A stretch of DNA of 37,050 nucleotides from Rhodococcus sp. IITR03 (lineage in GTDB: Bacteria; Actinomycetota; Actinomycetes; Mycobacteriales; Mycobacteriaceae), in NCBI GenBank assembly GCA_001017865.1, contig LATQ01000293.1:1-37050 (forward strand), written 5' to 3'. Position 1 is the stretch's first letter. Every line of letters starts with the position of its first letter. The position numbers and the translations under genes are program-made. This document shows, one piece after another, positions 9,345 through 18,726 of the stretch. The notes beneath the pieces were generated by a model. The model was not told the origin of the DNA, searched no databases, and saw only the letters and a list, made by a program, of their open reading frames with translations.

Positions 9345-9800
9345 ATGACCACTCCCGCAGCTCACTCGTCTTCCACAGCGCCCGGTGCACCTGCACATGG
9401 CGACGTGATGCACCGCGCTCGCAGTGATCCCGCCTACGGGGCATTCGTGTTGCTACGCATCGGGTTCACCGCGCTCCCGATCGTCATGGGCATCGACAAG
9501 TTCACCAACGTGCTCACCTCCTGGCAGGGCTATCTGGCGCCGTGGATCGTCGATCTCAGTCCCCTCGGCGCGCAGCAGGTGATGCTGGTGGTCGGGGTGA
9601 TCGAGATCGTCGCCGGTATCGCCGTCGCGATCAAACCGCGATACGCGGCGTATATCGTCGCCGCTTGGCTCGGAGGAATCGTGATCAACCTGTTGAGCTA
9701 TCCCGGCTTCTACGATGTCGCCCTGCGAGACGTCGGACTGCTGCTTGCGGCTCTGACCCTGGCGCGGTTGGCGTCCGTGTACGACCCGCCCTGGCGATGA
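9345..9800 (+). CDS. DoxX-family membrane protein
   Basis: Intact, 151 residues. The ATG at 9345 follows AAAGGGGG at a good distance. After a hydrophilic N terminus come about four membrane segments: FVLLRIGFTALPIVMGIDKF, a second at VMLVVGVIEIVAGIAVAI, a third at YAAYIVAAWLGGIVINLLSY, and a fourth at VGLLLAALTLARLA. DoxX proteins are small four-helix membrane proteins linked to thiol or oxidative-stress metabolism in mycobacteria, but this one has no assigned reaction. Its stop overlaps the patatin start (ATGA), so the two are cotranscribed. Control by the cysteine-containing regulator next door would fit a redox role. Confidence 0.83.
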   Translation: MTTPAAHSSSTAPGAPAHGDVMHRARSDPAYGAFVLLRIGFTALPIVMGIDKFTNVLTSWQGYLAPWIVDLSPLGAQQVMLVVGVIEIVAGIAVAIKPRYAAYIVAAWLGGIVINLLSYPGFYDVALRDVGLLLAALTLARLASVYDPPWR

Positions 9801-10789
9801 CCACCGCCTTCGTCCTCGGTGGTGGCGCCGGTCTCGGTGCCGTGGAGGTGGGGATGCTCTATGCGCTCACCGAACGAGGCATCCGTCCCGATCTGCTGAT
9901 CGGGACGTCGGCCGGTGCGCTCAACGCCGCCTACGTCGCCGGTCGCGGTACCGGCCTCCCGGCTCTGGACGAACTGGCGGCGATCTGGCGGAATCTGCGC
10001 CGACAGGACGTCTTCCCCCTCGATCCGGTACGTCAGCTACTGGCCGTGACCGGACTCCGTTCCTCGCTGTGTTCCGACCGGAACCTGCGGCAGCTCATCG
10101 AATCACACCTGCCCTACCGTGATCTCGAGGACGCGTCGATCCCCGTGCACCTCGTGGCCACCGACCTGCTCACCGGCCGCGAGGTGCTGCTCTCTACGGG
10201 TGAGGCCGTCAGTGCCGTGCTCGCCAGTGCCGCCGTCCCCGGTGTTCTGCCGCCCTGCAACGCGAGGGTCTGAGTCTCGTCGACGGGGGTATCGCCGACG
10301 ATGCGGCTCTGTCCCAAGCAGTGGCCCTCGGCGCGGACGACGTATGGGTGCTGCCCGCCGGCTACGCATGTGCCTGCCACGTCCTCCGACCACCGCGCTG
10401 GCCACCGCGGTGCAGGCTCTGACGCTGCTCACTCACCAGCGCCTGCTGCTCGAGGTCGCCGACTTCTCCGAACGGGTCGAACTGCACGTACTACCCCCAC
10501 TGTGTCCGGTGTCCGTGTCGCCGATCGACTTCAGCCATGCCGGCGAGTTGATCGAGCGGGCCCATCGGGCGACGCAGGCCTGGATTGCCGCCGGGGAGAT
10601 CGACGGCCCCACCCCGAACGTATTCTGTCCCTGCACAATCACCGGCCCCGGCTCGGGGAGCCGGACGCGTCGAGCGGTCGCATTCCCGGCCGCGGTTCCG
10701 ATCCGACACGGCCGGAAGACGGATACACGACAGTTGCGGCATGGGGTCGGGTGTGGCCTTCTCAGGGAAGGGGTACGCGATCGCCATGA
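9797..10789 (+). CDS. Patatin-like phospholipase, three frame breaks
   Basis: A Ser-Asp dyad acyl hydrolase. The oxyanion loop GGGAGLGAVEVGML starts the protein, the nucleophile is in GTSAG (IGTSAGALNAAYVAG), and the catalytic Asp is in LVDGGIADDA. The frame changes near 10257, 10371 and 10605, each fitting one lost base. The restored protein is about 331 residues and ends in a TGA that overlaps the next start, which supports this C-terminal frame; the last 40 residues are less certain. The ATG at 9797 overlaps the DoxX stop. The short actinobacterial form has no extra domains and no signal peptide. The lipid or ester substrate is unknown. Confidence 0.8.
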
Positions 10790-11246
10790 GCACAATCACG
10801 GAAGCCATCGATGTCGATGTACCGATCCGCGTCGCATACAACCAGTGGACACAATTCGAATCGTTTCCTCATTTCATGGAAGGGGCTCGAGAGATCCGGC
10901 AACTCGACGACACGCATGTTCATTGGGTGATCGATATCGCAGGTCAGGTCCGCGAGTTCGATGCCACCATCACCGAGCAACATCCGGACGAGCGGGTGGC
11001 GTGGACGTCGGATTCGGGACCCAACCACGCGGGAGTGATCACGTTCCATCGTCTCGATGACGAGAAGACCCGAGTGACAGCCAAATGGACATCGACCCGG
11101 AAGGATTCGTCGAGAATGTAGCCGACAAACTCGGTGTTCTCGGCAACCGGGTCAAGAACGACATGAGGAAGTTCAAGGAGTTCATCGAGCAGCGCGGACA
11201 CGAGACCGGTGGGTGGCGCGGGGACGTGGACCGACCCACCCCCTGA
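10786..11246 (+). CDS. SRPBCC (polyketide cyclase/START-like) protein, one frame break
   Basis: The protein begins MSTITEAIDVDVPIRVAYNQ and continues with FESFPHFMEGAREIRQLDD, the typical opening strand and helix of the Polyketide_cyc2/COQ10-like fold, which forms a hydrophobic ligand cavity. The frame changes near 11084 (one lost A in an A run), then DIDPEGFVENVADKLGVLGN runs to TGA at 11244-11246; about 153 residues. It overlaps the patatin gene by 4 bp and is the last gene of the DoxX-patatin-SRPBCC unit. Such proteins bind lipids or small hydrophobic ligands; enzymatic activity is not implied. Confidence 0.82.
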
Positions 11247-11316
11247 GGCCCTTCCATCATCGACGTCACCAGTTCCTGCAACGGTACCGGTTCCTCTCAC
11301 CGTGGAGCTACGACGA

Positions 11317-11347
11317 AGGACCGGCCCGAAATGCTCGGGCCGGTCCT
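11317..11347. terminator. Bidirectional hairpin terminator
   Basis: AGGACCGGCCCGA (11317-11329) pairs perfectly with TCGGGCCGGTCCT (11335-11347) around AATGC. This 13-bp GC-rich stem lies between the convergent SRPBCC and MFS genes. Confidence 0.85.
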
Positions 11348-11418
11348 CTCATGTGGACGTCGCCGTCCGATTCGTCGATCGTCCCTGCACGGCAGGGGGT
11401 ACCACTGTCAGACGCGTG

Positions 11419-12716
11419 TCAGACGCGTTTGACCGCCTCGCGGTGGTCGACGGAGTCGTCCGATGCCTGCAGCCGCGGCGGTTCCTTGGTGAAGAACAGC
11501 ATCGCGACAGCACCGATCAGACACAGGGCGGTCATGACCAGGAATCCGCCGTCGTAGGTGCCGGTACGAGCGACACTGAAGCCCATGACCGACGGAGCGA
11601 CGATGCCGGACAGTGCGAAGCAGGCATCGGCGAAACCGGCGGCCGTGCCGGGCTGGCTCGGAGCGGCATCGATCGACGCGACCCACCAGATGCCGCCGGT
11701 GATGAAGCCGAAGCCCACACCCGCGGAGATGCAGATCAGTGCGACGACGATGTTGCCGCGGAAGAACAGGATCGGTGCGATCGACGCGCCCGCCAGCAGC
11801 AGCGCGACACCGATGATGATGAATCGCGAGCGGATGCTCTGCGTGCGCTTGTACACGCGGTCGACGAGGATTCCGCCGAGCAGTGCGCCCACCACACCGG
11901 CTGCCCACGGCGCCACGGAGAATGCACCGACCTCCTTGATGGACAGACCGAATTCGTGCTCGAGGTACTGCGGGAGCCAGTACATGAAGGCCCAGAACAT
12001 GAAGCCCCACGAGAAGTATCCGAGACCGACGAGCCAGAGATTGCGGTTGCGGAGGATCTCGCCCCAGTCGGTGCTCGACTCGTGACCGGTCTCCTCACCG
12101 TCCAGCTGGCCGGCGCGGATGTAGTCCAGTTCTTCCTTCGACACGAACTTGGCCTCGCTCGGCGAGTTCTTCAGCGTCGGATAGGCGATCACGACCCACA
12201 CGACTCCGACGATCGCCAGAATCCAGAACATCGCCTTCCAGCCGGTGAGGGCGATCAGCTGGGTGAGGATCGGTCCGCCGACGAGCAGGCTGCCGGAGAC
12301 CGCCACACCGCCGATCAGGGCCAGCGCCTTGCCTCGTTCCTGCGCCGGCAGCCAACGGCTGACGAGGCGGGTCGCTGCGGGGAAGCATGGCGCTTCACCG
12401 GCTCCGAGGAGGATGCGTAGCAGGATCAGGCCGATGAACCCGCCGGCGAACGGGGTCAGTGCCGTGGCTGCGGCCCAGATGAACATGCCCACGATAAGCA
12501 CGCGCCGGGAACCGTAACGGTCGACCAGCGGTCCCGACAGGAGAGCGAAGAGCATGTAGCCGATCGAGAATGCGGAACTGATGATGCCGTACTCACCGGG
12601 AGTGATCCCGAACTCGGAGCGCAGATCGGATGCTGCGAACGAGATGGCACTGCGATCGATGTAGTTGACGATTACCAGGCCCAGAATGATGGCGATGGTC
12701 CACCAAGCGATTTCAT
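11419..12716 (-). CDS. MFS transporter, anion:cation symporter type, one frame break
   Basis: A 12-helix major facilitator, about 432 residues. The N-terminal helix (WWTIAIILGLVIVNYIDRSA) is joined to the rest only if one A is restored in the AAA run at about 12710, directly after the ATG at 12716, which follows GAGGAG. The NYIDR motif in helix 1, the DRYGSRR loop after helix 2 and GAGEAPCFPAATRLVSRWLP in helices 4-5 are typical of the ACS group, which carries organic anions such as glucarate, phthalate or other carboxylates. It is the last gene of the FAD oxidoreductase-amidohydrolase-CoA transferase operon, so it probably imports that pathway's acidic substrate. Two copies of TCAGACGCGT overlap its stop codon. 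Confidence 0.87.
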
Positions 12717-12747
12717 AGCGAACTCCTCGGATGACGCAGTCGCAGGG

Positions 12748-13954
12748 TCAGATGACGCCCCGGGCCCGCAGTTCGTCGATGTCCTCGGGCTGCGCCCGAG
12801 GTGGGAGAGAACCCTGTCGGTATCGGCACCGGCAGGGCGACCGGTGTGGCGGATCGCACCGGGGGATCGGCCCATGCGCCACATGACGTTCTGCATGCGC
12901 ACGGGGCCGAGTTCGTCGTCGTCGACGGTGGTGACTATGTCGGTCGCGACGACTTGCGGATCTGTCAGCAGGTCACTGGGTCGGTAGACCGGTGCCACGG
13001 CGGCGCCGGCCTCCTCGAAGGCGACGACCACCTCGTCGCGAGTACGGTCGGCGATCCAGTCGCCGACGTACTTGTCGAGCAGGTCCGCGTGCTCGGCGCG
13101 GGTGCGACCGGTGGCGAACCAGTCTTCGTCGATGACCTCGGGATGCCCCACCAGGCGCAGTACCCGTTCGGCGATCGCTTGTGCGCTCGTGGACACGGCT
13201 ACCCAGTGGTCGTCCTTGGTGCGGTAGAGATTTCGCGGGGCATTGTTCTGCGATCGGTTGCCGGTGCGCTGTTGGTCGACGCCCAGCTGATCGGCGTAGA
13301 TCACGCCGGGGCCGACGGCGGTCATGATCGGTGTGAGGAGATCGAGGTCGATCTCCTGACCGGTACCGCCGTTGCGTTCACGCTCGAACAACGCCATCGA
13401 CACCGCCGAGGACCCGGCGACTCCGGCGATGGAGTCGGCGAGGCCGAATGCCGGCAGGGTGGGAGGCCGTCGGGGTGGCCGGTGAGATGGGCGAAGCCGC
13501 TCATCGATTCCACCAGCGTGCCGAACGCGGGACGTGTCGCATACGGTCCCTGTTGTCCGAAACCGGTGACCCGCAACATGATCAGTGCGGGATTCCGCTC
13601 GGCGAGTTCGGCATAGGACAGGCCCCAACGCTCGAACGTACCGGGTCGGAAGTTCTCGACCACCACGTCGGCTTCGGCGGCGAGATCGCGGAAGATCTCC
13701 TGGCCTTCCGGTGTGCTCAGGTTCAGGGTGACGGTCTGCTTGTTGCGGCTGACCATCTTCCACCAGAGCGGGACACCGTTCTTGTCCAGGCCGTGCCCGC
13801 GCATCCCGTCCGGCTTCGCCGGATGTTCGATCTTGATGACCTCCGCGCCGAAGTCACCCAGGATCTGCGCGGCGAGCGGCCCGGCAAGGATGGTGGACGC
13901 GTCGAGGACCTTGATCCCCCGCAGGGGACCGGCAGGGAGCTTGTCGTCGGTCAA
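12748..13954 (-). CDS. CaiB/BaiF family III CoA-transferase, two frame breaks
   Basis: The enzyme moves CoA from a donor thioester to a carboxylic acid through an Asp-CoA mixed anhydride. Seen: GIKVLDASTILAGPLAAQIL, GDFGAEVIKIEHP, RNKQTVTLNLSTPEG, DVVVENFRPGTFERWGL and GFGQQGPYATRPAFGT, all family hallmarks. The frame changes near 13466 and 12796 (one lost C and one lost G), giving about 402 residues and a natural end DIDELRARGVI. The start is TTG at 13954, placed 7 bp after GAGGAG; no ATG fits better. It begins 11 bp after the amidohydrolase stop. In the operon it probably makes the CoA ester of the ring-opened acid. Confidence 0.86.
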
Positions 13955-13965
13955 CGGGTGTCTCC

Positions 13966-15424
13966 TCAGTACGGGCGGGCGAGGTAACGGCCGGCGGGCG
14001 TGCCGGTGACCGCTCCGTCGGCCAGGACCCGGTTACCGCGCACGAAGGTGTCGGTCACCGCAGCGGTGAGCTCGAATCCCTCGAAAGGCGTGTATTCCTG
14101 GTGGATTCGGAATCAGCCGCGTGCACGGTCCAGGTGCGATTGGGGTCGACGATCGCGATGTCGGCGTCGGCGCCCTCGGCGAGTCGTCCCTTGCCGGGCA
14201 GACCGTAACGGTCGGCCGGGTTGGAGGAGAGCAACTGCGCGATGCGGCGCAGGGACAGTCCACGCTTGCGGCCTTCGCTGATCAGGCCGGGCAGGAGGTA
14301 TTCGGTTCCGCCGAAGCCGGACTTGGCGGCGAACACGTCGTCGCGGTCCTCACCGAACTTGACCTCGTCCTTGCAGCAGGCGTGGTCGGAGACGACCCAG
14401 TCGATGTTGCCGGCGAGCAGGTGCTCCCACAGCGCCTCGACGTCCTCGCGCGGACGGATCGGCGGGTTGACCTTGGCACCGAGTCCGTTGGCGTTGTCGA
14501 TGTCGGTGAGCAGGTGGCCGATGGTGACCTCGCGACGGAAGTTCACGTGCGGGAAGGCCTCGGCCATCTTCATGGCGGCCTTCAGTGCCTTCGCCGAGCT
14601 CAGGTGCAGCAGGTTGATGTTCGGCAGGCCGGTCTCGTCGGCGAGGAAGGACGCGATGGTCACGGCCAGGCCCTCGGAGTGCTGAGGCCGGGAGGCGCTG
14701 TAGGCGGCGAGGCCGCTGAGCTTGCCTCCTGCTCGACGATCTTGGTGTAGGCGCTCATGATCTCGGCGGTCTCGCAGTGCAGCGACAGCGAGATGTGCGG
14801 AGCGAGCTCGGGGAACTGCTCGCGAGCCTTCTGGACGCCCCGCATGACGAACTCGAAGTGCGCGATGTCGTAGCGCTCGTCCTCGGGGATCATCAGGAAG
14901 TCGCTCTGCGAGGTGGAGCGCCCGTGCAGGCCGTGGCTGCCGTAGAACATGAAGATCTTGAAGGACGTGACACCCTGTTCCGACGCGAGCGCGGGGATCT
15001 CACCGATGTGCTGCTTGGACATCGGGGCGAGATGGAACGCGTAGTCGATGTAGCTGCGCCCGGCGGAGGCCTCGAGGACCTCGGGGAAGAAATCGGCGTA
15101 GGCGCCACCCTTGTTCAGGTAGTACTGGCCGGTGCGCATGTAGGTCAGTGCGGTCGTGACGCCGCCCTGCGCGCTGGCCCGGGACTCCGTGTGGGTGTCC
15201 TCGGAGAGCGGGTTGTAGATGCCCCAGTGCTGATGGGCGTCGACGACACCGGGGAACACCAGCTTGTCGGTCGCGTCCACGATCTCGGCACCGTCGGCCT
15301 GGAGGTCGGGGCCGATGGCGGCGATCTTGCCGTCGACGACGAGGACGTCGGCGATGTCGCCTTCCGCGGCCGCGGTGTCCTCGGTGCGGACGACGGTGCC
15401 GTTCTTGATGAGGTAGCTGGTCAT
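13966..15424 (-). CDS. Dihydropyrimidinase/hydantoinase-like amidohydrolase, two frame breaks
   Basis: A cyclic-amidohydrolase-superfamily enzyme that should open a cyclic amide, imide or similar ring. The binuclear metal site is visible: HQH at residues 64-66 (VDAHQHWGIY), the carbamylated-lysine candidate K156 in TSFKIFMF, H216 in LHCET, a further His in NLLHLSSAK and Asp in WVVSDHACCKDE. The C-terminal PFEG motif is present. The frame changes near 14725 and 14103 (one lost G, one lost C), giving about 486 residues. The ATG at 15424 follows AGGAG. Alternatives in the same family are allantoinase and enamidase; no neighbour points to purine or pyrimidine use. Confidence 0.84.
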
Positions 15425-15462
15425 GTCATCTCCTGGGGAGTATCGGGACAGGTGGTGCGTTT

Positions 15463-16827
15463 TCAAACGGTTACGGTGCTGCTCACGTGCTCGGCGGCGA
15501 GATAGGCCAGACCGAGCGCGGTGATCAGACCATTGCCGGCGAGGTAGCCGCCGGCTCCGTGGCCGGAGATTCCGACGGCGGCGCCGCCGGATGCGTACAG
15601 GCCGGGAATGGGGGCTCCGTGGGCGAGTACGCGGGCGTGTTCGTCGACGACGAGTCCGCCCTGGGTGTGGAACAGTGCCGGTTTGACAGCGATCGCGATG
15701 TAGGGCGCGGTCAGGGGGTGTCGGGTATCGGTGCGTCCTTGTCGATCGGGCTCGAGTCCGGCCGCGGCGCTGTGGGCGGCAGTGAGCTCGTCCTCGAGTG
15801 CTGATGCGGGCACCCCGATGGCGTCGGCGAGGTCGGTGGACGTGACGGCCCGCACCAGCGACCCGCTCTCGGCGACGGTGCGGAAATCGTCGAACACCGA
15901 GCACAGTTCTTCGATGTGCTCGTCGATGATGATCCAGCCGGCAGATCCGGGTCGGGCGGCGAGCAGGGCGGCGAATTCCGAGTAACCGGTGGTCTCGGGG
16001 GCGAATCGCCGGCCGGTGCTGTCGACGACGATACCGCCGTGGACCACAGTCGCCCAGCCGACGAGCGTCTGACTGCGCGACGAAAGCGCAGCGTGGCCTG
16101 GTAGGCGTCGAGGAAACCGGTGTCGGCTCCGAGTCGCCCGCCGATGCGGAGCGCGTCGCCACGGCTGAACTGACCACCGTGGTAGTGGCGTCCGCGATCT
16201 CGGGCATGTGGGTCCGGACCAGGTCGCGGTCGGCACCGAAGCCGTTCGTCGCCAGAAGCACGGCCCCGGTCGTGAGCCGTTCGGTGTTTCCGTCGGGGGT
16301 GGCGATCTCTACTCCGGTCACGCGGCCGTCGACGGTGTAGACCTCGCGCAGACTCATCGGGGCGATCAGTTCGATCCGAGGATGTGCCTGGGCGCGGTGC
16401 ACCAGGTGACGCAGCAGGTGGGAGCCGTGGCGGCCGGGAATGCTGTGGCAGCGGTCGGCGGTGTGTCCCGGATAGCGGAAGTCGGTGACGAGCTCGAGGT
16501 CGAGGCCCTGAATGTCGGCCAACCAGGTCACGAGTGCGCCGCTGACCTCGGTCAGTGCCCGAGCGACCCGCTGATCTGCCGTACCTGCGGTCTTGCGGGT
16601 GATGTCGTCGAGGAAACGGTGCGGATCGTCCTCGACGCCGGCCGCATCCTGCCAGCGTGTCCCCGCCGCGGGGATCATCGCCGTGCACATCGAGGTGTTG
16701 TTGCCGCGCTGGAAGTGTTCGTCGCGTCGATGACCAGAACGTTCGCGCCCAGTTCCGCGGCACGCAGGGCCGCGACGAGTCCGCCGCCCGCGCCGGCGAC
16801 GACGAGGTCGAATTCCGGACTTGTCAC
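15463..16827 (-). CDS. FAD-dependent oxidoreductase (KstD/fumarate reductase-like), three frame breaks
   Basis: Member of the FAD_binding_2 group, whose enzymes reduce or introduce a C=C bond beside a carbonyl. The N-terminal dinucleotide fold FDLVVAGAGGGLVAALRAAE and the C-terminal flavin-binding stretch YASGGAAVGISGHGAGGYLA are clear. The frame changes near 16722, 16190 and 16084, each one lost base, giving about 455 residues. The start is GTG at 16827, six bases after TAGGAGG. It is first in a four-gene operon with the amidohydrolase, CoA-transferase and MFS genes. A role in saturating or desaturating the ring before ring opening is plausible. Steroid dehydrogenation is unlikely, as no steroid genes are near. 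Confidence 0.82.
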
Positions 16828-16843
16828 ACTGCCTCCTAGATGG

Positions 16844-16862
16844 TGTTTCGCTCAGCGGAACA
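16844..16862. promoter_or_regulatory. IclR-type operator, left copy
   Basis: TGTTTCGCTCAGCGGAACA is a near-perfect 19-bp palindrome, with mismatches at one symmetric pair. It lies between the putative -10 and the start of the FAD oxidoreductase gene, so binding there would block elongation. It is almost the same as the right copy at 16975-16993. Confidence 0.7.
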
Positions 16863-16881
16863 CTGGAAAGTGATCTCCTGC

Positions 16882-16910
16882 ACTATGCGCCTCCTCGAAT
16901 CGATGCGCAA
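16882..16910 (-). promoter_or_regulatory. Putative promoter of the FAD oxidoreductase operon
   Basis: On the minus strand TTGCGC (16905-16910) and CATAGT (16882-16887) are spaced 17 bp apart, a fair sigma-A-type match. The left operator follows about 20 bp downstream. Confidence 0.45.
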
Positions 16911-16966
16911 GTGGGAATTGGGCGAATTGCGCTGGGAAACTTCGATGTAACGCGAGTGGTCATGTC

Positions 16967-16995
16967 TGGACAATCGTTTCGCTAAGCGGTACAAA
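16967..16995 (+). promoter_or_regulatory. IclR-operon promoter with right operator inside it
   Basis: TGGACA (16967-16972) and TACAAA (16990-16995) are spaced exactly 17 bp. The operator CGTTTCGCTAAGCGGTACA (16975-16993) fills the spacer, so bound IclR protein would sit in the promoter. It differs from the left copy at only a few positions. Confidence 0.6.
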
Positions 16996-17092
16996 GTGTC
17001 CAAGGCCTTGAACGGTCGTGCCGCTCCCGCAGCATGTCCAGCAGACCTGACAAGGTGTTCACCATCCGAACCGACCGGCGAACGGAGCCACA

Positions 17093-17887
17093 ATGGAGTC
17101 CTCAACTGGCGGCACCACCTCCGCCGCGCGAGCCGCGGAAGTGCTGCTCGAATTCGGTCGCCGGTCGAGCGCGCTCGGCGTCTCGGAGATCGCCCGCTCC
17201 ACGGGGATCTCCAAGGCGGTCACCCACCGCATCCTCACGACCTTCGTCGAATGCGGTCTACTGCTCTATGAGCCCTCGACCCGCCGCTACCTGCTCGGTC
17301 CCGCCGCTGCCACGCTCGGGGCTCGTGCACTGGATGTGTCTCCGTTGCGTCGTGTCGCCCGCAGTGCCCTGGAAGACCTCCAACGTGCCACCGGTGAGAC
17401 CGCGACGGTGACCGGCCGGCTGCCGGGCGGACGCGTCTACCTCGACCAGGTCGAGAGCACCCAGGAAATCAAGATGACGGTGGAGTTGGGGCGTCGCTTC
17501 GAGCTGTACAGCGGGTCCTCGGGACGCATCATCCTCGCGTACCTGTCGGAGTCCGAGCAGGAGGACGTGCTGTCCCGGCAATTGACGCGCCTGACCGGGA
17601 AGACCATCACCGATCCGGCCGCGCTGCGTGCAGTGCTGCAGGAGGCGCGTGAGCGCGGTGTGTGCCGATCGACCGGCGAACGCCAGGAAGGCGCGGCCTC
17701 GATCGCCGCGCCCGTTTTCGGTGCAGACGGCACAGTGGTCGGCTCGCTGTCGGTCTGCGGGCCGAGCTACCGCATGACCGACGAAGCATTCGACCGCTAC
17801 GAGGACGCGCTCGTCGAAGCGGCACAAAGGGTTTCGCGCGCTCTCGGGTACCGTCAGGTTCACGCCCCGGTGGGAGAACCGGTATGA
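17093..17887 (+). CDS. IclR-family transcriptional regulator
   Basis: Intact, 264 residues. The winged HTH at about residues 10-70 includes LGVSEIARSTGISKAVTHRI and ends with RRYLLGPAAATLG. The effector domain follows, with TGETATVTGRLPGGRVYLDQ, GSSGRIILAYLSE and the C-terminal GAASIAAPVFGADGTVVGSL. IclR proteins sense small carboxylic or aromatic acids and usually bind one palindrome per promoter. Here two matching palindromes lie just upstream, one for this operon and one for the divergent FAD oxidoreductase operon. Its stop overlaps the lyase start (ATGA), so the regulator is cotranscribed with the pathway it probably controls. Confidence 0.9.
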   Translation: MESSTGGTTSAARAAEVLLEFGRRSSALGVSEIARSTGISKAVTHRILTTFVECGLLLYEPSTRRYLLGPAAATLGARALDVSPLRRVARSALEDLQRATGETATVTGRLPGGRVYLDQVESTQEIKMTVELGRRFELYSGSSGRIILAYLSESEQEDVLSRQLTRLTGKTITDPAALRAVLQEARERGVCRSTGERQEGAASIAAPVFGADGTVVGSLSVCGPSYRMTDEAFDRYEDALVEAAQRVSRALGYRQVHAPVGEPV

Positions 17888-18726
17888 CGCCCCGCAGTTG
17901 GTTGTACGTTCCGGGGCATCGCGCGGACCGCATCGACAAGGCGCTCGCCAGTGCCGCTGATGCCGTCGTCATCGACCTCGAGGACGCAGTACCCGTCGAT
18001 GCGAAGAAACGTGCACTCGACAACGCCATCGCGGCCGTGCACAGCGCACCCTCCGACCGCGTGGTCTGGTTGCGGCTCAACGCCATCGGATCGCAGTGGC
18101 TCGACGACGAGATCGCCGCGTTGTCGGCCGCCGATCGAACCCCGGCCGGCGTTCGACTGCCGAAGGCCGACGATCCCGATACGGTTGCGGCGACCGCGGA
18201 TCGGCTCGACTGTCCGGTCCACGCGATCATCGAATCCGCTGCGGGTCTGCTCGCCGCACCGCAGATCGCGCGATGTCACCACCGCGTCACCGGAATCGCG
18301 CTCGGTGAAGCCGACCTCGCCGCGGACCTGCGTACCGAACCCGACGGACTGACCTGGGCGCGCGGCTGGATCGTCACAGCCGCACGCGCGGCGGGACTGT
18401 CGTCGCCGATCCAGAGTGTCTGGACCGCAGTGAACGACCTGGACGGGCTCGCGGAATCGTCCCGAGCCGGCCGCATCCAAGGATTCTTCGGACGCTCCGT
18501 CGTCCACCCGAAGCAGATCGACATTGTCAACGAGGCCTACACGCCCTCGGCCGAAGAACGAGAGCGGGCGCAGCGAATAGTCGACGACGCGTCCGCGTCC
18601 TCGGCAGCGGGGGAGTCCGCAGTTCTCGACGAGAACGGCAGATTCATCGACCCGGCGGTCGTTGCGAACGCTCGCGTCGTTCTCGACCGAGCCCAGGCCA
18701 TCACAGTACGAGGAGCCACATCATGA
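17884..18726 (+). CDS. HpcH/HpaI-CitE-like CoA-ester lyase
   Basis: Intact, 280 residues, a TIM-barrel aldolase of the citrate lyase beta/malyl-CoA lyase family. Hallmarks are RSWLYVPGHRADRIDKAL at the N terminus, AVVIDLEDAVP (substrate and metal-binding acidic residues), the IESAAGLL strand, GEADLAADL and FGRSVVHPKQI. Relatives split malyl-CoA, methylmalyl-CoA or citramalyl-CoA into acetyl- or propionyl-CoA plus a 2-oxo acid, using Mg2+. It overlaps the IclR gene and the following cyclase gene by 4 bp each. With the CoA-transferase in the divergent operon it could form the final C-C cleavage step. Confidence 0.88.
   Translation: MTPRSWLYVPGHRADRIDKALASAADAVVIDLEDAVPVDAKKRALDNAIAAVHSAPSDRVVWLRLNAIGSQWLDDEIAALSAADRTPAGVRLPKADDPDTVAATADRLDCPVHAIIESAAGLLAAPQIARCHHRVTGIALGEADLAADLRTEPDGLTWARGWIVTAARAAGLSSPIQSVWTAVNDLDGLAESSRAGRIQGFFGRSVVHPKQIDIVNEAYTPSAEERERAQRIVDDASASSAAGESAVLDENGRFIDPAVVANARVVLDRAQAITVRGATS

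Noticed and set aside
14121..14750. A 209-codon plus-strand frame within the amidohydrolase gene
   Set aside because: It is antisense to metal-site motifs of the amidohydrolase.
15463..16827. 3-ketosteroid dehydrogenase of a steroid cluster
   Set aside because: No other steroid genes and no KstR-type operator were seen; only the broad FAD fold is shared.
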